Source: an uncultured Candidatus Marinamargulisbacteria bacterium
GTDB taxonomy: Bacteria; Margulisbacteria; Riflemargulisbacteria; GWF2-35-9
DNA length: 49,597 nucleotides
Direction: 5' to 3'
NCBI GenBank assembly: GCA_903910705.1
Contig: CAIWAN010000057.1
Location: 1-49,597, forward strand
Part shown: positions 49,584 to 49,597 of the stretch, piece by piece
Numbering within the stretch: position 1 is the stretch's first letter
Layout of the letters: every line of letters begins with the position of its first letter
Notes under the pieces: model-generated
The model's database searches: none
Told to the model about the DNA's origin: nothing
The model's input: only the letters and a program-made list of their open reading frames with translations
Made by a program: the position numbers and the translations under genes

Positions 49584-49597
49584 TTTTTATTCCTTTA

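Noticed and set aside
1-49597. CRISPR array or complete insertion sequence
   Set aside because: No regularly spaced direct repeats and no intact transposase were found; only a possible element end at the left edge and one palindromic repeat.

Overview
The window reads as a chromosome segment from an uncultivated, probably anaerobic diderm bacterium. Support for a diderm: signal peptides, proteins with beta-barrel character ending in aromatic residues, and FliF/FliG-type envelope genes. Support for an anaerobic life: nitrogenase-like and radical-SAM genes, and no oxygen-dependent desulfonation enzyme. The phylum cannot be fixed from sequence alone; Margulisbacteria-type candidate phyla are only a guess.

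Left edge (1-1.2 kb): AT-rich small orphan genes and a hipA kinase remnant. 1.2-2.8 kb: a ThiF/MoeB-type E1, a TusA-like carrier and a DsrE2 protein in one leftward operon. 2.8-4.7 kb: a toxin-antitoxin pair, an SDR dehydrogenase and an AhpD-like protein.

4.8-10.7 kb is the centre of the window: metY-marH-marB-marD-marK, a nitrogenase-like methylthio-alkane reductase cluster that starts with its own O-acetylhomoserine sulfhydrylase. The expected pathway is reductive C-S cleavage of volatile methyl thioethers to methanethiol, followed by direct incorporation into methionine. Converging on it is an operon for cystathionine beta-synthase, cystathionine gamma-lyase/synthase and a stand-alone NifX-like protein, which would turn homocysteine into cysteine. 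13.7-14.8 kb holds two more toxin-antitoxin loci, one with a broken toxin.

14.8-20.5 kb is a single leftward operon with two taurine/sulfonate-family ABC importers and a small putative outer-membrane barrel. 20.6-26.0 kb is a second leftward operon: metY2, cysK, an Rrf2 regulator, an unusual cystathionine gamma-synthase-like enzyme and a PatB/MalY C-S lyase. A second Rrf2 gene diverges from it. Three of these promoters (mar, ABC, metY2) share a 24-bp operator-like site, ATACTAA/TTAGTAT in type, at or next to the -10 box; weaker copies lie before the dsrE2 and cbs operons. This suggests one Rrf2/CymR-like regulon for sulfur scavenging.

26.7-30 kb: two orphan genes, then an ArsR regulator with a thiol pair, an SQR-like flavoprotein, TusE and a second DsrE2, which looks like sulfide/persulfide handling. 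30-32.7 kb: nadC (frameshifted in a 7-A run), a formyltransferase and a ROK kinase. 32.7-34.1 kb: two pseudopilins and a prepilin peptidase. 34.2-40.5 kb: small orphans, a large secreted orphan, a zinc-binding chemoreceptor, and CcdA plus a TlpA-like thioredoxin. Then come tRNA-Arg(TCG), a seven-gene operon encoding shortened FliF, FliG and FliM-like proteins with two TPR/outer-membrane-like proteins, and finally dnaJ-speH-speE.
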